The notes beneath the pieces are model-generated. The model did not search any database, was not told where the DNA came from, and saw nothing but the letters and a program-made list of their open reading frames with translations. Of a stretch of 38,349 nt of DNA, positions 13,864 to 22,716 are shown in pieces. The stretch's first letter is position 1. Each line of letters begins with the position of its first letter. The position numbers and the translations under genes are program-made. The DNA is taken from the NCBI GenBank assembly GCA_002793015.1, contig PFPK01000022.1, positions 1 to 38,349 of the forward strand, given 5' to 3'. The stretch is from Candidatus Magasanikbacteria bacterium CG_4_10_14_0_2_um_filter_37_12. GTDB taxonomy: Bacteria > Patescibacteriota > Patescibacteriia > Magasanikbacterales > UBA922.

Positions 13864-15351
13864 TTTCAAGCTTATATTAAACTTCCGATCCAACCTCAAA
13901 TCACCTTTATATTCATAAACTCTATCCCCCCAGTGTTGTTCTTCTTCTGCTGGTTTGGCAGATTGAATAATCTTACCAAAATCAAGGTGGAGCGTCAAAC
14001 CGTGATTAATAGTCCCAATCTGTTTTTGTACAAGCAAATTATAAGTATTGCTAACAATATCTTCCGCTATATTGGTCGGTAATTGATAGATGAATGACAA
14101 TGATTTTATCTCACCAGGCTCTACTGCAAAATATACTCCGAACCACTGCTTGCCCAGCTCTTCGCCACTATCTACTTCGTCTATACCAATACTCTGACCG
14201 TTTTTCCTTTTCCCAATTATAGAAACCAATTTTGAATCTTTTGGAACATAAACTCTGGTATAGGTCAAGTATGTACTAGTACGCCAATCAAAAGTGCCAC
14301 CATGGAAATACTCCATAGTCGTTGCAGCCAAATAACGATCTGACTCAGATTCATGAGAAGCCGGTCTCTTGGAAATTGTGTAGTTAAGTGATCTTGTGAT
14401 AGCATGGTCAGTCTTGAGAGCACCGAGATTAGCGTCAACCCACAGCACATAGTCATGATTTGTTTCAACCACGTCGGCAGATAACCCATAGTTATCCACC
14501 AGTGTCTGTAGATCACTAGCCTGAGAAAAGAAAACAAGATGCTTTTCATGGGCTAGACTAAAGAGAACATCATAGTAATCATCATATCTCTCAAATAAAT
14601 TATCTTTAATATGTCCCACCAATGCTTCCATAAATGGTCTGATTATGGATTTCCTATCTTCGAACGCCATTCCTTTGGATTCATAGCCATACTCTACTTC
14701 ATATTCTAGTTGCTCAGTCACATTCTCAGAAGTAAATTCTATTCCGTCAATAGTAAAATCACCTGTAATATTCATCAATCTTTCTAGTACAGTTGGTGTG
14801 ATACCCACGACAACATCAATATCGTCTGCATTGACACCGCCCTCACCTTTATATAACTCCAAAACTTTCTTAGCACTTTCTCCAAAATCAGGAGACCAAT
14901 TACCGTCACTAAAATACCATTGACTTACTCCTAAATATTTACTAATTGGCTCTGGTGGAACTGGTTGCCAATTGGCTAGAGTCTTTTTATCAAGAACACC
15001 ACTACCTTCTACTTCCACAATTTCCATCTTTCCCCTGTCCACAGTCACCACTGCGTATACACCAATAAATCCCCCGCCTGGTCGAAGTTCAGTATTATTT
15101 TGAAAAAGAAATAAATAAGTCTTTGGTTTAGTAAAACCAAAGACTACAGGCACGACATCCAAAATTTTGTTTTGTCCTTCATTCAATTCTGCTCGAATGG
15201 TATTTTGCAAAAAATTATTGTCTATCACACTAGACAAATCAAAATTTCGAATAGCATAATAACTGAAAACCAAAAAAGTAATCAGCACAACAAAACAAGA
15301 ACCAAAAAACCATTTCCAAATGTTAGATTTTTTTCTTTTTTTAAAAAACAT
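13855..15351 (-). CDS. DUF4012 domain membrane-anchored protein
   Basis: After a basic start (MFFKKRKKSNIWKW) comes one membrane helix (FFGSCFVVLITFLVFSYYAI), then a large extracytoplasmic domain. The DUF4012 signature is NNTELRPGGGFIGVYAVV near residue 85, with SDGNWSPDFGESAKKVLELY and DIDVVVGITPTVLERLM after it. The family is common in CPR bacteria and actinobacteria, often near glycan genes; its function is unknown. The start is set at 15351 because the earlier ATG (15423) reads through a repeat arm. A GT2 gene lies directly upstream. Confidence 0.88.
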   Translation of the reverse strand: MFFKKRKKSNIWKWFFGSCFVVLITFLVFSYYAIRNFDLSSVIDNNFLQNTIRAELNEGQNKILDVVPVVFGFTKPKTYLFLFQNNTELRPGGGFIGVYAVVTVDRGKMEIVEVEGSGVLDKKTLANWQPVPPEPISKYLGVSQWYFSDGNWSPDFGESAKKVLELYKGEGGVNADDIDVVVGITPTVLERLMNITGDFTIDGIEFTSENVTEQLEYEVEYGYESKGMAFEDRKSIIRPFMEALVGHIKDNLFERYDDYYDVLFSLAHEKHLVFFSQASDLQTLVDNYGLSADVVETNHDYVLWVDANLGALKTDHAITRSLNYTISKRPASHESESDRYLAATTMEYFHGGTFDWRTSTYLTYTRVYVPKDSKLVSIIGKRKNGQSIGIDEVDSGEELGKQWFGVYFAVEPGEIKSLSFIYQLPTNIAEDIVSNTYNLLVQKQIGTINHGLTLHLDFGKIIQSAKPAEEEQHWGDRVYEYKGDLRLDRKFNISLKAD

Positions 15352-15360
15352 ACGTATATT

Positions 15361-15458
15361 ACTTGAACACTCAAACACTTTATCACCTAAGAACATCTGC
15401 AAGTAATGTCCCAGGAATAACAAAATACTAAAGTGTTTAGGTGTTCAAGTGTCTAATT
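15361..15458. repeat. 8-nt array as an inverted pair between GT2 and DUF4012 genes
   Basis: The left arm (15361-15392) has ACTTGAAC, ACTCAAAC, ACTTTATC; the right arm (15427-15458) has ACTAAAGT, GTTTAGGT, GTTCAAGT. The arms are about 90% complementary over 22 bp. The right arm covers the GT2 stop codon (15453-15455). It has the same words as the arrays at 37127 and 37573. Confidence 0.7.
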
Positions 15459-16946
15459 TTTAAGTCTTTTCTTCTGTGACACATTAAAGCCAAGGTACTT
15501 CCCGCACATCATGTGGGTGACCGCATCAATTGCTGGAATAGCACTGATAAAAATAAGGGAGATTGGTAAGAGTGCCCACTGCAAAATCATGATAACATAT
15601 TTATGTCTTGGGTGTGATTCTGGGCGAGGTGGCAGAAGTGGCAGACTCAGTATAGCAGAAAGTGCCATTCCAAGCATGGCACTGGTCATTATAATTTGCA
15701 ACATGTGTGGGGCGTTGAAAAAAAGCGCACTTTGTCGAATTGATTCTGGTGCCACCAAAAGTGGTAATTGTCCCAGCACAGTAATCAGTAAAGCAATCAA
15801 ACACCAAGACCACTTGCCTTCCCATTCTACAAATACCCACTTGAATTTCTTCCAAAGTGGAATAGCCTTCCCTTTTTTGCGAAATTCCCAAAGTAAGTAC
15901 GGTACATGCTCGACTCCCCAAGCCCAACGTCTTTGTTGACGATACAGATTCTTGATACTCTGTTTCCACTTATCATCTCGAACAGTATCCATAGATACTG
16001 GTAAATACATTGGAGTCACTTCATAATTACCATTGTAAGTAAGTAAACATTGATAAAAAATTCTAGAATCCTCACTAACAATCCTTTTTTCATGAAATCC
16101 TGCGTCAACTATGGCACGAAAGCTCATCGAGTGAGATGAAAAAGTAACAAGCGCATCTTGTCTAGCCAAAGAAGTCAACATCCAAAAAGTCGTACCAAAA
16201 GCCATAACACGCAAGATGGCTGGGGACTCCCACATGTTGTTGTTGTAGACAGCGATTGGTTGATATGAACTCTTCGTAGGATTTGGATGAGTACAATACA
16301 AATATGTGAGATAAGCAAAATACTGGGCATGACAAACTGTATCAATATCAAAAATAGTCACAATCAACTTGTCATAATCCCAACTTCTTTCATCAATATA
16401 TTTCTTCATCTCTTGCTCAGCATAATTGAGATTTGATCCTTTGCCATGGATTTCGTCAGGCAGATTGCTTGGATGACAGACCCCCACAATATCATGGAAT
16501 GAACCAAAGAATTTGTTTTTGATTCTTCCCAAAATATCGTGGTAATGATCTTCTTTCCTCTCTTCACCGGCCACGACAATAATAAATTTATCCTTATTGT
16601 AAACAGAACTGACAATACTTTCTATAGCTGTCTCGACCACATCCCACTCTTCATTGTATAGAGTGAGAAAAATAATATGCCACTTGTCTTCATGGTTAGT
16701 TAATTCATATTTGATCTTATCTTTCCAATCAATACTTCTGGTCTGTCGAAAACGGATCCAGGCAATGATAAGATAAAACGAAAAATTAAACACCTTCAAA
16801 ACCCAATATATATCAAAGACAATGATGAAATAGATCATCCAAAGTGGCTTGACAAAAGAAAGCAATATTACCAAAAACAAAGTGCCCCAGATGGATAGGC
16901 CTGGGAGCATTTCATATAAACGATAGCGTTGGTAATCAGTTAACAT
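15453..16946 (-). CDS. Membrane glycosyltransferase family 2
   Basis: A processive-type GT2 with two N-terminal membrane helices (about residues 15-60), a cytoplasmic catalytic domain, and four C-terminal helices. Catalytic features: LTLYNEEWDVVETAIESI, the D-x-D motif FDIDT, the acceptor-side VSEDSRIF and the RQQRRWAWG motif, as in cellulose/hyaluronan synthase relatives. Donor and acceptor are unknown. The start is put at MLTDYQRYRLYE (16946); the ATG at 16988 adds residues (KIVFKIKNFKLKI) encoded by an AT-rich array. Confidence 0.85.
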   Translation of the reverse strand: MLTDYQRYRLYEMLPGLSIWGTLFLVILLSFVKPLWMIYFIIVFDIYWVLKVFNFSFYLIIAWIRFRQTRSIDWKDKIKYELTNHEDKWHIIFLTLYNEEWDVVETAIESIVSSVYNKDKFIIVVAGEERKEDHYHDILGRIKNKFFGSFHDIVGVCHPSNLPDEIHGKGSNLNYAEQEMKKYIDERSWDYDKLIVTIFDIDTVCHAQYFAYLTYLYCTHPNPTKSSYQPIAVYNNNMWESPAILRVMAFGTTFWMLTSLARQDALVTFSSHSMSFRAIVDAGFHEKRIVSEDSRIFYQCLLTYNGNYEVTPMYLPVSMDTVRDDKWKQSIKNLYRQQRRWAWGVEHVPYLLWEFRKKGKAIPLWKKFKWVFVEWEGKWSWCLIALLITVLGQLPLLVAPESIRQSALFFNAPHMLQIIMTSAMLGMALSAILSLPLLPPRPESHPRHKYVIMILQWALLPISLIFISAIPAIDAVTHMMCGKYLGFNVSQKKRLKN

Positions 16947-17112
16947 AATTTTTAATTTGAAATTTTTAATTTTAAAAACAATTTTCAATGAGTTAATTTT
17001 AATACATAAAACTTAGACATTATCAGGTATCGTATAACACAAGTCTACAACATTGTAAATTTATAAATTAAAAATTGTTTGAAAATTGTAAATTATAAAT
17101 TTCAAATTAATA
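16946..17112. repeat. 7-nt AATTTNN array with inverted arms between acyP and GT2
   Basis: The left arm (16946-16990) and right arm (17050-17112) are inverted copies of TAATTTGAAATTT-type words. On the minus strand the array starts at the TAA stop of the acylphosphatase gene (17107-17109). The 60 bp between the arms holds nothing recognisable. Confidence 0.6.
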
Positions 17113-17382
17113 AACTATTTTAAACTCCCCAAACTCACTCTCCTCGACCTCCTTCCATTCTTCTATCACCTTCTCAACTTTAGCGTACTCTGATCCCTCT
17201 TTACACCATTTTAGCATTTTTTTCAAGTCTTCTTTCTCTCCTTCTACTAAAATCTCAACGGTTTTGTCTGGACAATTTTTGACCCAGCCCTTCAAGCCAA
17301 ATTCACGAGCCTTTTGGCAAGCTGTGTCTCGAAAAAATACTCCTTGGACTTGACCATGAATGGTGAGGTGGAGTTGGTTCAT
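17107..17382 (-). CDS. acyP: Acylphosphatase
   Basis: Hydrolyses acyl phosphates such as acetyl phosphate or carbamoyl phosphate. The 91-residue protein has the active-site loop HGQVQGVFFRDTACQKA, with the arginine of GVFFRD in place, and GLKGWVKNCPDKTVEILVEGE with the catalytic asparagine. Length and motifs are normal. It overlaps the upstream PEP-utilising enzyme gene by ATGA, so it is translated from the same mRNA. Confidence 0.93.
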   Translation of the reverse strand: MNQLHLTIHGQVQGVFFRDTACQKAREFGLKGWVKNCPDKTVEILVEGEKEDLKKMLKWCKEGSEYAKVEKVIEEWKEVEESEFGEFKIVY

Positions 17383-18623
17383 ATTTTTTCACTGACTTTC
17401 TTTTCAGCTTCAAACACTAGTTCTGCAATCTCATTTATTCTATCTGCCTGCAAAGTAAAACTAACCAAACCTCTTGATAATAATTCCGGCAATACTTTTT
17501 TCAAAGGAGACAAAAAAGAAGTGGTCGTCTCTATATTGTTATATTTGCATGTTTCAAGTACATTGTACACCAAATTTAAAACAGCCGTATTTGCGGGGTT
17601 ATAAACCTGTTGCATATTTGGATTGGTTCTATCTGCAGCAAGTGTATATTGTGTAATATCATTTATTCCAACAAATGCTAAATCAAGACCCGATTTTACA
17701 AAATCTTCAATTTGCATAGCCGCCACAGGAGTCTCAAACATTGATCCAACTTTTATATCTACATGTGGTTTTATGCCGTGTCCCAATAAGGCTTCTTTAA
17801 CTAGTATATATTCTGAAACATCTCTCACCATTGGAAAAATTATTCCAATATTATTGTATCCTGCGTCTAGCACTTTTTTTATGGCTTGAAAATCAACAGA
17901 TAACAATTCTTTTTGATCCAGTCCGCGCACAATTCCCCTCCAACCAAGCAAAGGATTACTTTCTACTATTTCTTCTTCGCCTTTATTATATAGACTAAGT
18001 TCGTCTGTTGAAAAATCCATTGTCCTAATCCAAACTGGCTTTGGATTAAAAGTCTCTGCAATCTGCATTATGCCATTTGCCAAAATATCAATCAATTCTT
18101 GCTCTTTGTTTTGTTTTATATAATAAAAATAAGGGTGATTTCCTGTTTCTTCAACAATCAAATTTGTACGTAATAATCCGACACCGTCAGTATTTAACTC
18201 CATAGCACTTTTTGCCATTCTAGGGATACTCATTTGTAAATATATTTTACTATTCAACTTGTGAGCCAAAGGGAGATAAAAATTCTGACTATTTTTTTCT
18301 TGTTTTCCTAAAAAAATGTTACCGCTTTGCCCATCCACAGTAACTTCAATGTCTTCCTTAAAAACAGAAATATCATCAACCAACACACACGGTTTCCATA
18401 TTTCTTTGATATAAGAAACTGTATGATCCGCTTCACTGGCAGATTGGATAATAAAAGCAGAGGCATGGCGTGCTTGGCTAGGTAGCGGTGGGTGTAGTGA
18501 TTTGGCAAAAACAATATCACCATCCACAATTTTAGACGCAGAATCAATATTTTTTACATACTTTAACTTTCCAGAGATAATCCCAGGACTTACACCATCT
18601 CCTTTTAGTAATATTTGTTTCAT
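17379..18623 (-). CDS. PEP-utilising enzyme, swivelling His plus TIM-barrel domains only
   Basis: A 414-residue relative of PEP synthase, PPDK and PTS enzyme I without an ATP-grasp or HPr-binding part. Residues 1-110 are the swivelling phosphohistidine domain; the usual TSHxAI motif reads EADHTVSYI, keeping the histidine (H67). The TIM barrel has GVGLLRTNLI, RTMDFSTDEL, NPLLGWRGI, FPMVRDVSE, GSMFETPVAAM and FVGINDITQYTLAADR, all close to the family. The catalytic cysteine loop (normally CGE or CGQ) reads TTTSFLSPLKK, so the proton-donating Cys is missing. It may bind PEP or pyruvate without full catalysis, or act in a different reaction. It ends with TGA overlapping the acyP start. Confidence 0.75.
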   Translation of the reverse strand: MKQILLKGDGVSPGIISGKLKYVKNIDSASKIVDGDIVFAKSLHPPLPSQARHASAFIIQSASEADHTVSYIKEIWKPCVLVDDISVFKEDIEVTVDGQSGNIFLGKQEKNSQNFYLPLAHKLNSKIYLQMSIPRMAKSAMELNTDGVGLLRTNLIVEETGNHPYFYYIKQNKEQELIDILANGIMQIAETFNPKPVWIRTMDFSTDELSLYNKGEEEIVESNPLLGWRGIVRGLDQKELLSVDFQAIKKVLDAGYNNIGIIFPMVRDVSEYILVKEALLGHGIKPHVDIKVGSMFETPVAAMQIEDFVKSGLDLAFVGINDITQYTLAADRTNPNMQQVYNPANTAVLNLVYNVLETCKYNNIETTTSFLSPLKKVLPELLSRGLVSFTLQADRINEIAELVFEAEKKVSEKI

Positions 18624-18652
18624 AATTAAATATTTATTCTTTTGTTATACAA

Positions 18653-19039
18653 TTATCGCTGAATGACACCTATATTCGGCTCCCCACTATACTCCGCTGA
18701 AATATACTGCCCCTTAGGTTGCTCCAAAAGTTTTGGAATCAATTCTTGAACCATATCAACATCACCAACCGAAATTGCCAAAAGTGGAATCTGTTTCACA
18801 TACGCAAAAGTATTTGCCACCACGCACGCAATCCGTGTACTTGTAAAACTCCCAGCTCCAACAACCACTATAATTCCATGAACACTTTCTTTATTCAGAC
18901 CCATACTAACAAGAAAATCCTCAATCAAAAAAAGAAGCTCCTTATTCCTCCCTTCGTAAATTTTATCAACCATTTTTTCTTCATCAAAAAGAGCCAAATG
19001 AATTTGGTCTTTTTCTGACATGTTTATCAACAAGTACAT
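18653..19039 (-). CDS. tsaB: TsaB-like tRNA threonylcarbamoyladenosine protein, short form
   Basis: Partner of TsaD in making t6A37 of ANN-decoding tRNAs. The signature VGAGSFTSTRIACVVANTFAYV corresponds to the family VGPGSFTGLRIG motif, and the N-terminus has the strand MYLLINMSEKDQIHLALF. At 128 residues it contains essentially only the first of the two ASKHA-like lobes; full-length TsaB is about 220 residues. Such short forms occur in CPR genomes. The second lobe is not found in another frame downstream, which enters an array and another gene. Confidence 0.7.
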   Translation of the reverse strand: MYLLINMSEKDQIHLALFDEEKMVDKIYEGRNKELLFLIEDFLVSMGLNKESVHGIIVVVGAGSFTSTRIACVVANTFAYVKQIPLLAISVGDVDMVQELIPKLLEQPKGQYISAEYSGEPNIGVIQR

Positions 19040-19042
19040 AAT

Positions 19043-19087
19043 TACTTATAAAACTTAGACTACTTAGTCAGCTCAGAAAACTTAATC
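19043..19087. repeat. 9-nt array between the winged-helix gene and tsaB
   Basis: Five units in register: TACTTATAA, AACTTAGAC, TACTTAGTC, AGCTCAGAA, AACTTAATC. It starts on the TGA stop (19086-19088) of the upstream gene and ends a few bases before the tsaB start codon, filling the whole spacer. Confidence 0.7.
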
Positions 19088-19682
19088 AAACCTCAAGCTC
19101 ATTAATAGCCACCATCCCCCCAGACTCAAAGAGAGAAAATATAAACTTATCCATCATCTGTCTACGCTCATAAAATTCTTCCACAGTCATGACTGTATAC
19201 CGAATATTGAAACCAACTTCCTTTTCATACTCTGCAATCAGTTTGTCAAAATTACGCTCCTTAATATTACCAATAATCAAAATATCGCTCTGAACATCAG
19301 AATTACCCACAAACTGTCCTGTCAAAAGAAGCAATTGCACTTCACCGGCCTTTTCTTTAAGTGTATTAATGAATTCTTGCTCTCCTAACATTTGAGCTTT
19401 TAGAAGAAGGGCATTCATCTCTGGGTACAAAAATGACGCAGGATTAATCGCATAATATTTTCTCAGTCCTGATCCAGCCTTGCTCTTATTTATATTACTT
19501 GGCGGAGAGACCACTGTGATTAAAGTAAGTTTGAGAAATAATTCGAGCTCTCTTCTAATCGCATTGATCTGAACATCCAGAGATCGAGCCAGTTCTCGAA
19601 CATAAAAAGATTGCGTAGTATCTCGAAAAAATAAACGCAATAAACGAAAACGAGTTTTTGAACCAAAAAATTGTTCAAGCAT
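19086..19682 (-). CDS. Winged-helix protein with nucleotidyltransferase-like C-terminal domain
   Basis: The N-terminal 65 residues are a winged helix of the ArsR/MarR type (LRLFFRDTTQSFYVRELARSL as helix-turn-helix entry, INAIRRELELFLKLTLI as recognition region). The C-terminal half resembles MNT/polymerase-beta-like domains (LLLTGQFVGNSDVQSDILIIG), but the usual G-S-x(n)-D-x-D active site is reduced to GNSDVQSDILI, so catalysis is doubtful. It ends with a YERRQMMDKFIFSLFE helix. A DNA-binding regulator is likely; its target is unknown. It lies upstream of tsaB. Confidence 0.65.
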   Translation of the reverse strand: MLEQFFGSKTRFRLLRLFFRDTTQSFYVRELARSLDVQINAIRRELELFLKLTLITVVSPPSNINKSKAGSGLRKYYAINPASFLYPEMNALLLKAQMLGEQEFINTLKEKAGEVQLLLLTGQFVGNSDVQSDILIIGNIKERNFDKLIAEYEKEVGFNIRYTVMTVEEFYERRQMMDKFIFSLFESGGMVAINELEV

Positions 19683-19689
19683 ATTTTTT

Positions 19690-19747
19690 ATAAATCATAA
19701 ATTTAACCTTGCCTGCCAGCAGGCAAAAATCATAAATCATAAACAAT
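19690..19747. repeat. 7-nt TAAATCA array interrupted by a GC-rich hairpin
   Basis: Units TAAATCA and TAAATTT flank the perfect hairpin TTGCCTG/CAGGCAA (19709-19726, loop CCAG), and more TAAATCA units follow. The arrangement looks like a hairpin element inserted into, or nucleating, a tandem array. Confidence 0.55.
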
Positions 19748-19818
19748 TCCAATCTTTTAGCTTCTTAGACATTTTGGACTTCTCCAGTATTCCATGGTCC
19801 ACCTGCTAATAGGCAGAC

Positions 19819-19847
19819 TTTCCAGCTTTCCTAAAGTATAGTATAAT
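19819..19847 (+). promoter_or_regulatory. Promoter of the PP2C-like/propeller gene
   Basis: TTTCCA and a perfect TATAAT are 17 bp apart; the start codon follows about 37 bp after the -10 box. Confidence 0.6.
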
Positions 19848-19883
19848 AAGATCAGCTAAAAAAGTCAAAGATGCCAAGCTTAT

Positions 19884-22127
19884 ATGAATAATGTTGACAT
19901 ACGAGAATTTTTCGTTGAAGGAGACGACCAAAAAACCTCACACGTCTTGTTACACATCACCGAGCCATCCACTGCCGAAGAAATAGAAAAGGGCTATTTT
20001 TTAGCATTGTGTGAGATAAATAATGGCTCTATTGAACATATTGAACAGCTCCAACAAATCATTGATGACATCGAAGCTGGATATTATAACACCGCCAATG
20101 AAGATGGCGATAAAAATCCTTTTGAGCTTACCTTAGAATACATCAACAGAAAAAACCTAGAAATATCAGACAAAAAAATAGCAATTCATTGTTTGGTAGC
20201 AGTAGTAAAAAATAATACTATCTCAATTAGTTACCATGGAAATCCCCATGCTATATTATTTTATGAACAAAAAAATCAAATCCATACTTTCAATATTCTA
20301 AAAGAACAGGCCGAAAACAACGATAGCGACGCCCTATTTTCTTCTGTTATTGAAGGCAACGTTAATCCTGGAGACAAAATATTTGTTGCCACCCCCCAGG
20401 TCACTGATCATTTTTCTTACGACAGACTTGAAAAAATAATCACCTCAAGAAGCATACCTCAAAGTGTAGATCACATAGAAAAAGTCTTAAAAAATCTTCA
20501 TGGTCACTCTTCATTTGGAGGTATTTTATGTGAATATCTATCAAATAAAAATCCACAAGAAACAGAAAAAGAACCTCAATCCAAAAAATTAGATCAGAGT
20601 TCTGCCGAATCCTTAGACCAATTACTTCAATCTGAAAGAAATACCGCTGAAACCCTCTCTCCTCCTTTGTTCAGTCTTTTCAGGAAAAAGACCAAAAAAG
20701 AAGAAAGTATCAATAAAACAAGAATCTCCCTGAAAAAAAGAAGAAAGATAGTGAGAGACAATGTCACAGAAACCAACTACAGACCACACCAAGACAGCGA
20801 GATACGTACAATTAAGTCCACCACACTAGTTTTGGTTGGTAGAACCTTAGTAGAAGGCGGATTATGGTTAATTAATTTAATAAAAAAACTGGCTATTGTA
20901 ATTGGAAAAATATTCATCATGATTTTTATTTTAATTACTAATAAAAATAATAGCAGGCGTGAAGCAATCCAATCTTTTAAAAATACAGGCCACAATCTCG
21001 GACAATTCATCAAAGAATTACCAATTGCAAGTAAAATCCTCCTCTTTGGCACAATCATCGCTGCCATACTTTTTATTAGCAGTATTGCTGGGATGAAAAT
21101 AAATGAAGAGCGTCTTGTCAGGGAACAAAACTACAACAACCATATTCAAGCTATCGAAGACAAAATCGCCATAGCTGAAGCCAGTATAATCTATAACGAT
21201 AACAGCAAGGCATTTACAACACTCAAAGAAGCCCAAGAATTGACCGACGCTATCTCCGACAATGGAAAAGAGTCAAAAGAATTACAACAACAATTTTCTG
21301 TCTCTATTGAAGAAAAATTAATTAAACTAAGAAATGTCACCGTAGTTTCTCCACAACTTCTAATTGATCTCCAAAATCAATATGGAGAAATAAATACCAA
21401 AAAAATGACCAGAATCGACGACACACTGGTTGCTTACGGACCAGAAGATCAATCATTTTATAGTTTTGAAATTAATTCAAAAAATAGCGAGACACATCTC
21501 CATGATATTGTCTCAAACATCACAGGGGGTTCCACTCCAAAAGAACAAGACAAGATTGTTTTCTTATCCGGAAACCAAGACATCTTTGAATACAACAAAG
21601 AAACAAAAACTTTATCAAAGAATGATATTGCTTACCCAGACGACAAACCCCAAATTACCGACATTTTTATTTACAATCTCCGCCTATATGCGATCGATAA
21701 AAAAAATAATCAAATTTACAAACATAACAAAACAAAAACCGGCTATGACAAAGGAAGCCCTTGGATAAAAACAAATAACGTTGACCTAAGTGATGCGGTA
21801 TCTCTTGCTGTTGATGGTGATATCTTTGTTTTAAAAGAAAATGGAGAAATTCTCAAATTTGTCAGTGGAAAAAAAGAAGAATTCACCATCACTGGTCTGG
21901 ATCCAGAATTATCAAAGCCAAGCATAATCTGGACATACAATGATGTACAAAATATCTACATCCTTGAGCCGTCTGTAAAACGTATTGTGGTATTAAACAA
22001 AGAAGGAAAGCTGCTCAAACAATACACTGTCAACGAATGGCAAGAGCCAACTGGAATGATTGTCGACGAAGCCAAAAAAACTATTTACGTTCTAGACCAA
22101 AACAAGATTTATTCGTTTGGAATCTAA
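19884..22127 (+). CDS. PP2C-like membrane protein with extracytoplasmic propeller
   Basis: A 747-residue protein with three parts. Residues 1-225 resemble a degenerate PP2C phosphatase: a GNPHAILFYEQ strand pair and NPGDKIFVATPQVTDHFSYDRL, which corresponds to the GDxLLLCSDGLTDxL region of PP2C, but the metal-binding Asp residues are not evident. A basic cytoplasmic linker follows. One hydrophobic segment near residue 345 and a clear membrane helix at about 382-404 (ILLFGTIIAAILFISSIAGM) precede a coiled coil (about 405-475). The C-terminal 270 residues have repeated short strands, as in an NHL/YVTN-like beta-propeller (TGMIVDEAKKTIYVLDQN). It is one of three plus-strand protein-coding regions in the window, convergent with rplL. 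A sensor or scaffold is inferred. Confidence 0.7.
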   Translation: MNNVDIREFFVEGDDQKTSHVLLHITEPSTAEEIEKGYFLALCEINNGSIEHIEQLQQIIDDIEAGYYNTANEDGDKNPFELTLEYINRKNLEISDKKIAIHCLVAVVKNNTISISYHGNPHAILFYEQKNQIHTFNILKEQAENNDSDALFSSVIEGNVNPGDKIFVATPQVTDHFSYDRLEKIITSRSIPQSVDHIEKVLKNLHGHSSFGGILCEYLSNKNPQETEKEPQSKKLDQSSAESLDQLLQSERNTAETLSPPLFSLFRKKTKKEESINKTRISLKKRRKIVRDNVTETNYRPHQDSEIRTIKSTTLVLVGRTLVEGGLWLINLIKKLAIVIGKIFIMIFILITNKNNSRREAIQSFKNTGHNLGQFIKELPIASKILLFGTIIAAILFISSIAGMKINEERLVREQNYNNHIQAIEDKIAIAEASIIYNDNSKAFTTLKEAQELTDAISDNGKESKELQQQFSVSIEEKLIKLRNVTVVSPQLLIDLQNQYGEINTKKMTRIDDTLVAYGPEDQSFYSFEINSKNSETHLHDIVSNITGGSTPKEQDKIVFLSGNQDIFEYNKETKTLSKNDIAYPDDKPQITDIFIYNLRLYAIDKKNNQIYKHNKTKTGYDKGSPWIKTNNVDLSDAVSLAVDGDIFVLKENGEILKFVSGKKEEFTITGLDPELSKPSIIWTYNDVQNIYILEPSVKRIVVLNKEGKLLKQYTVNEWQEPTGMIVDEAKKTIYVLDQNKIYSFGI

Positions 22128-22134
22128 AAATATA

Positions 22135-22178
22135 ATAAGCATACTCCGAGATGACAGATGAAAACTTAGTATGAGTTC
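22135..22178 (+). repeat. Dispersed repeat, copy 2
   Basis: Similar to 10217-10263, with the core ATGACAGATGAAAAC to TTAGTATGAGTTC. This copy can also fold, CATACT (22140-22145) with AGTATG (22168-22173). Confidence 0.5.
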
Positions 22179-22181
22179 AAT

Positions 22182-22216
22182 AAAAAAAAATCAGCCACTT
22201 TCATGGCTGATTTTTT
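22182..22216. terminator. Bidirectional terminator between the PP2C-like gene and rplL
   Basis: AATCAGCCA and TGGCTGATT form a perfect 9-bp stem with a CTTTCA loop, with A and T runs on the two sides. It serves the convergent plus and minus transcripts. Confidence 0.9.
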
Positions 22217-22256
22217 GTTACTTATTTGTGATGGTTTGTATCAAAATCGATGCTCC

Positions 22257-22682
22257 TTATTTTAAGACTACCTTTCCACCGGCTTCTTCGATTTGTTTCT
22301 TAAGCTCTTCTGCTTCAGCCTTTGGTACATTCTCCTTTATAGCTTTTGGAGCTCCGTCTACCAATGCTTTAGCATCAGCAAGACCTAAGCCAGTAGCAGC
22401 TTTCACTGCCTTGATAACAGCAATCTTGGTTGTGCCAGCATCAGTAAGCTCAACAGTAAATTCTGTCTTCTCTTCTGTTCCAGCGTCACCAGCAACACCA
22501 ACAACAGCTGGACCAGCCATCATCATAGCAGGTGCGGAAGCTGAAACGCCAAACTTGTCTTCCAAAATCTTCACTAATTCAGCTAGATCAAGTACAGACA
22601 TTTTCTCTACTTCTTCTACAAGAGATTTAAATTTGGCAGGCACTTCTACTACTTTTTCTTCTGTTGTGTTTTCTTCTGTCAT
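22257..22682 (-). CDS. rplL: 50S ribosomal protein L7/L12
   Basis: Stalk protein that recruits translational GTPases. The N-terminal dimerisation helices ([20 protein letters not shown]), an Ala/Gly-rich hinge and the C-terminal domain ([45 protein letters not shown]) are all present. At 141 residues it is slightly longer than E. coli L12 because of an acidic N-terminal extension. It follows rplJ after 34 bp. Confidence 0.97.
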   Translation of the reverse strand: MTEENTTEEKVVEVPAKFKSLVEEVEKMSVLDLAELVKILEDKFGVSASAPAMMMAGPAVVGVAGDAGTEEKTEFTVELTDAGTTKIAVIKAVKAATGLGLADAKALVDGAPKAIKENVPKAEAEELKKQIEEAGGKVVLK

Positions 22683-22716
22683 ATTTTTTATTTTAAATAT
22701 CTAAGTTAGGTTATAT

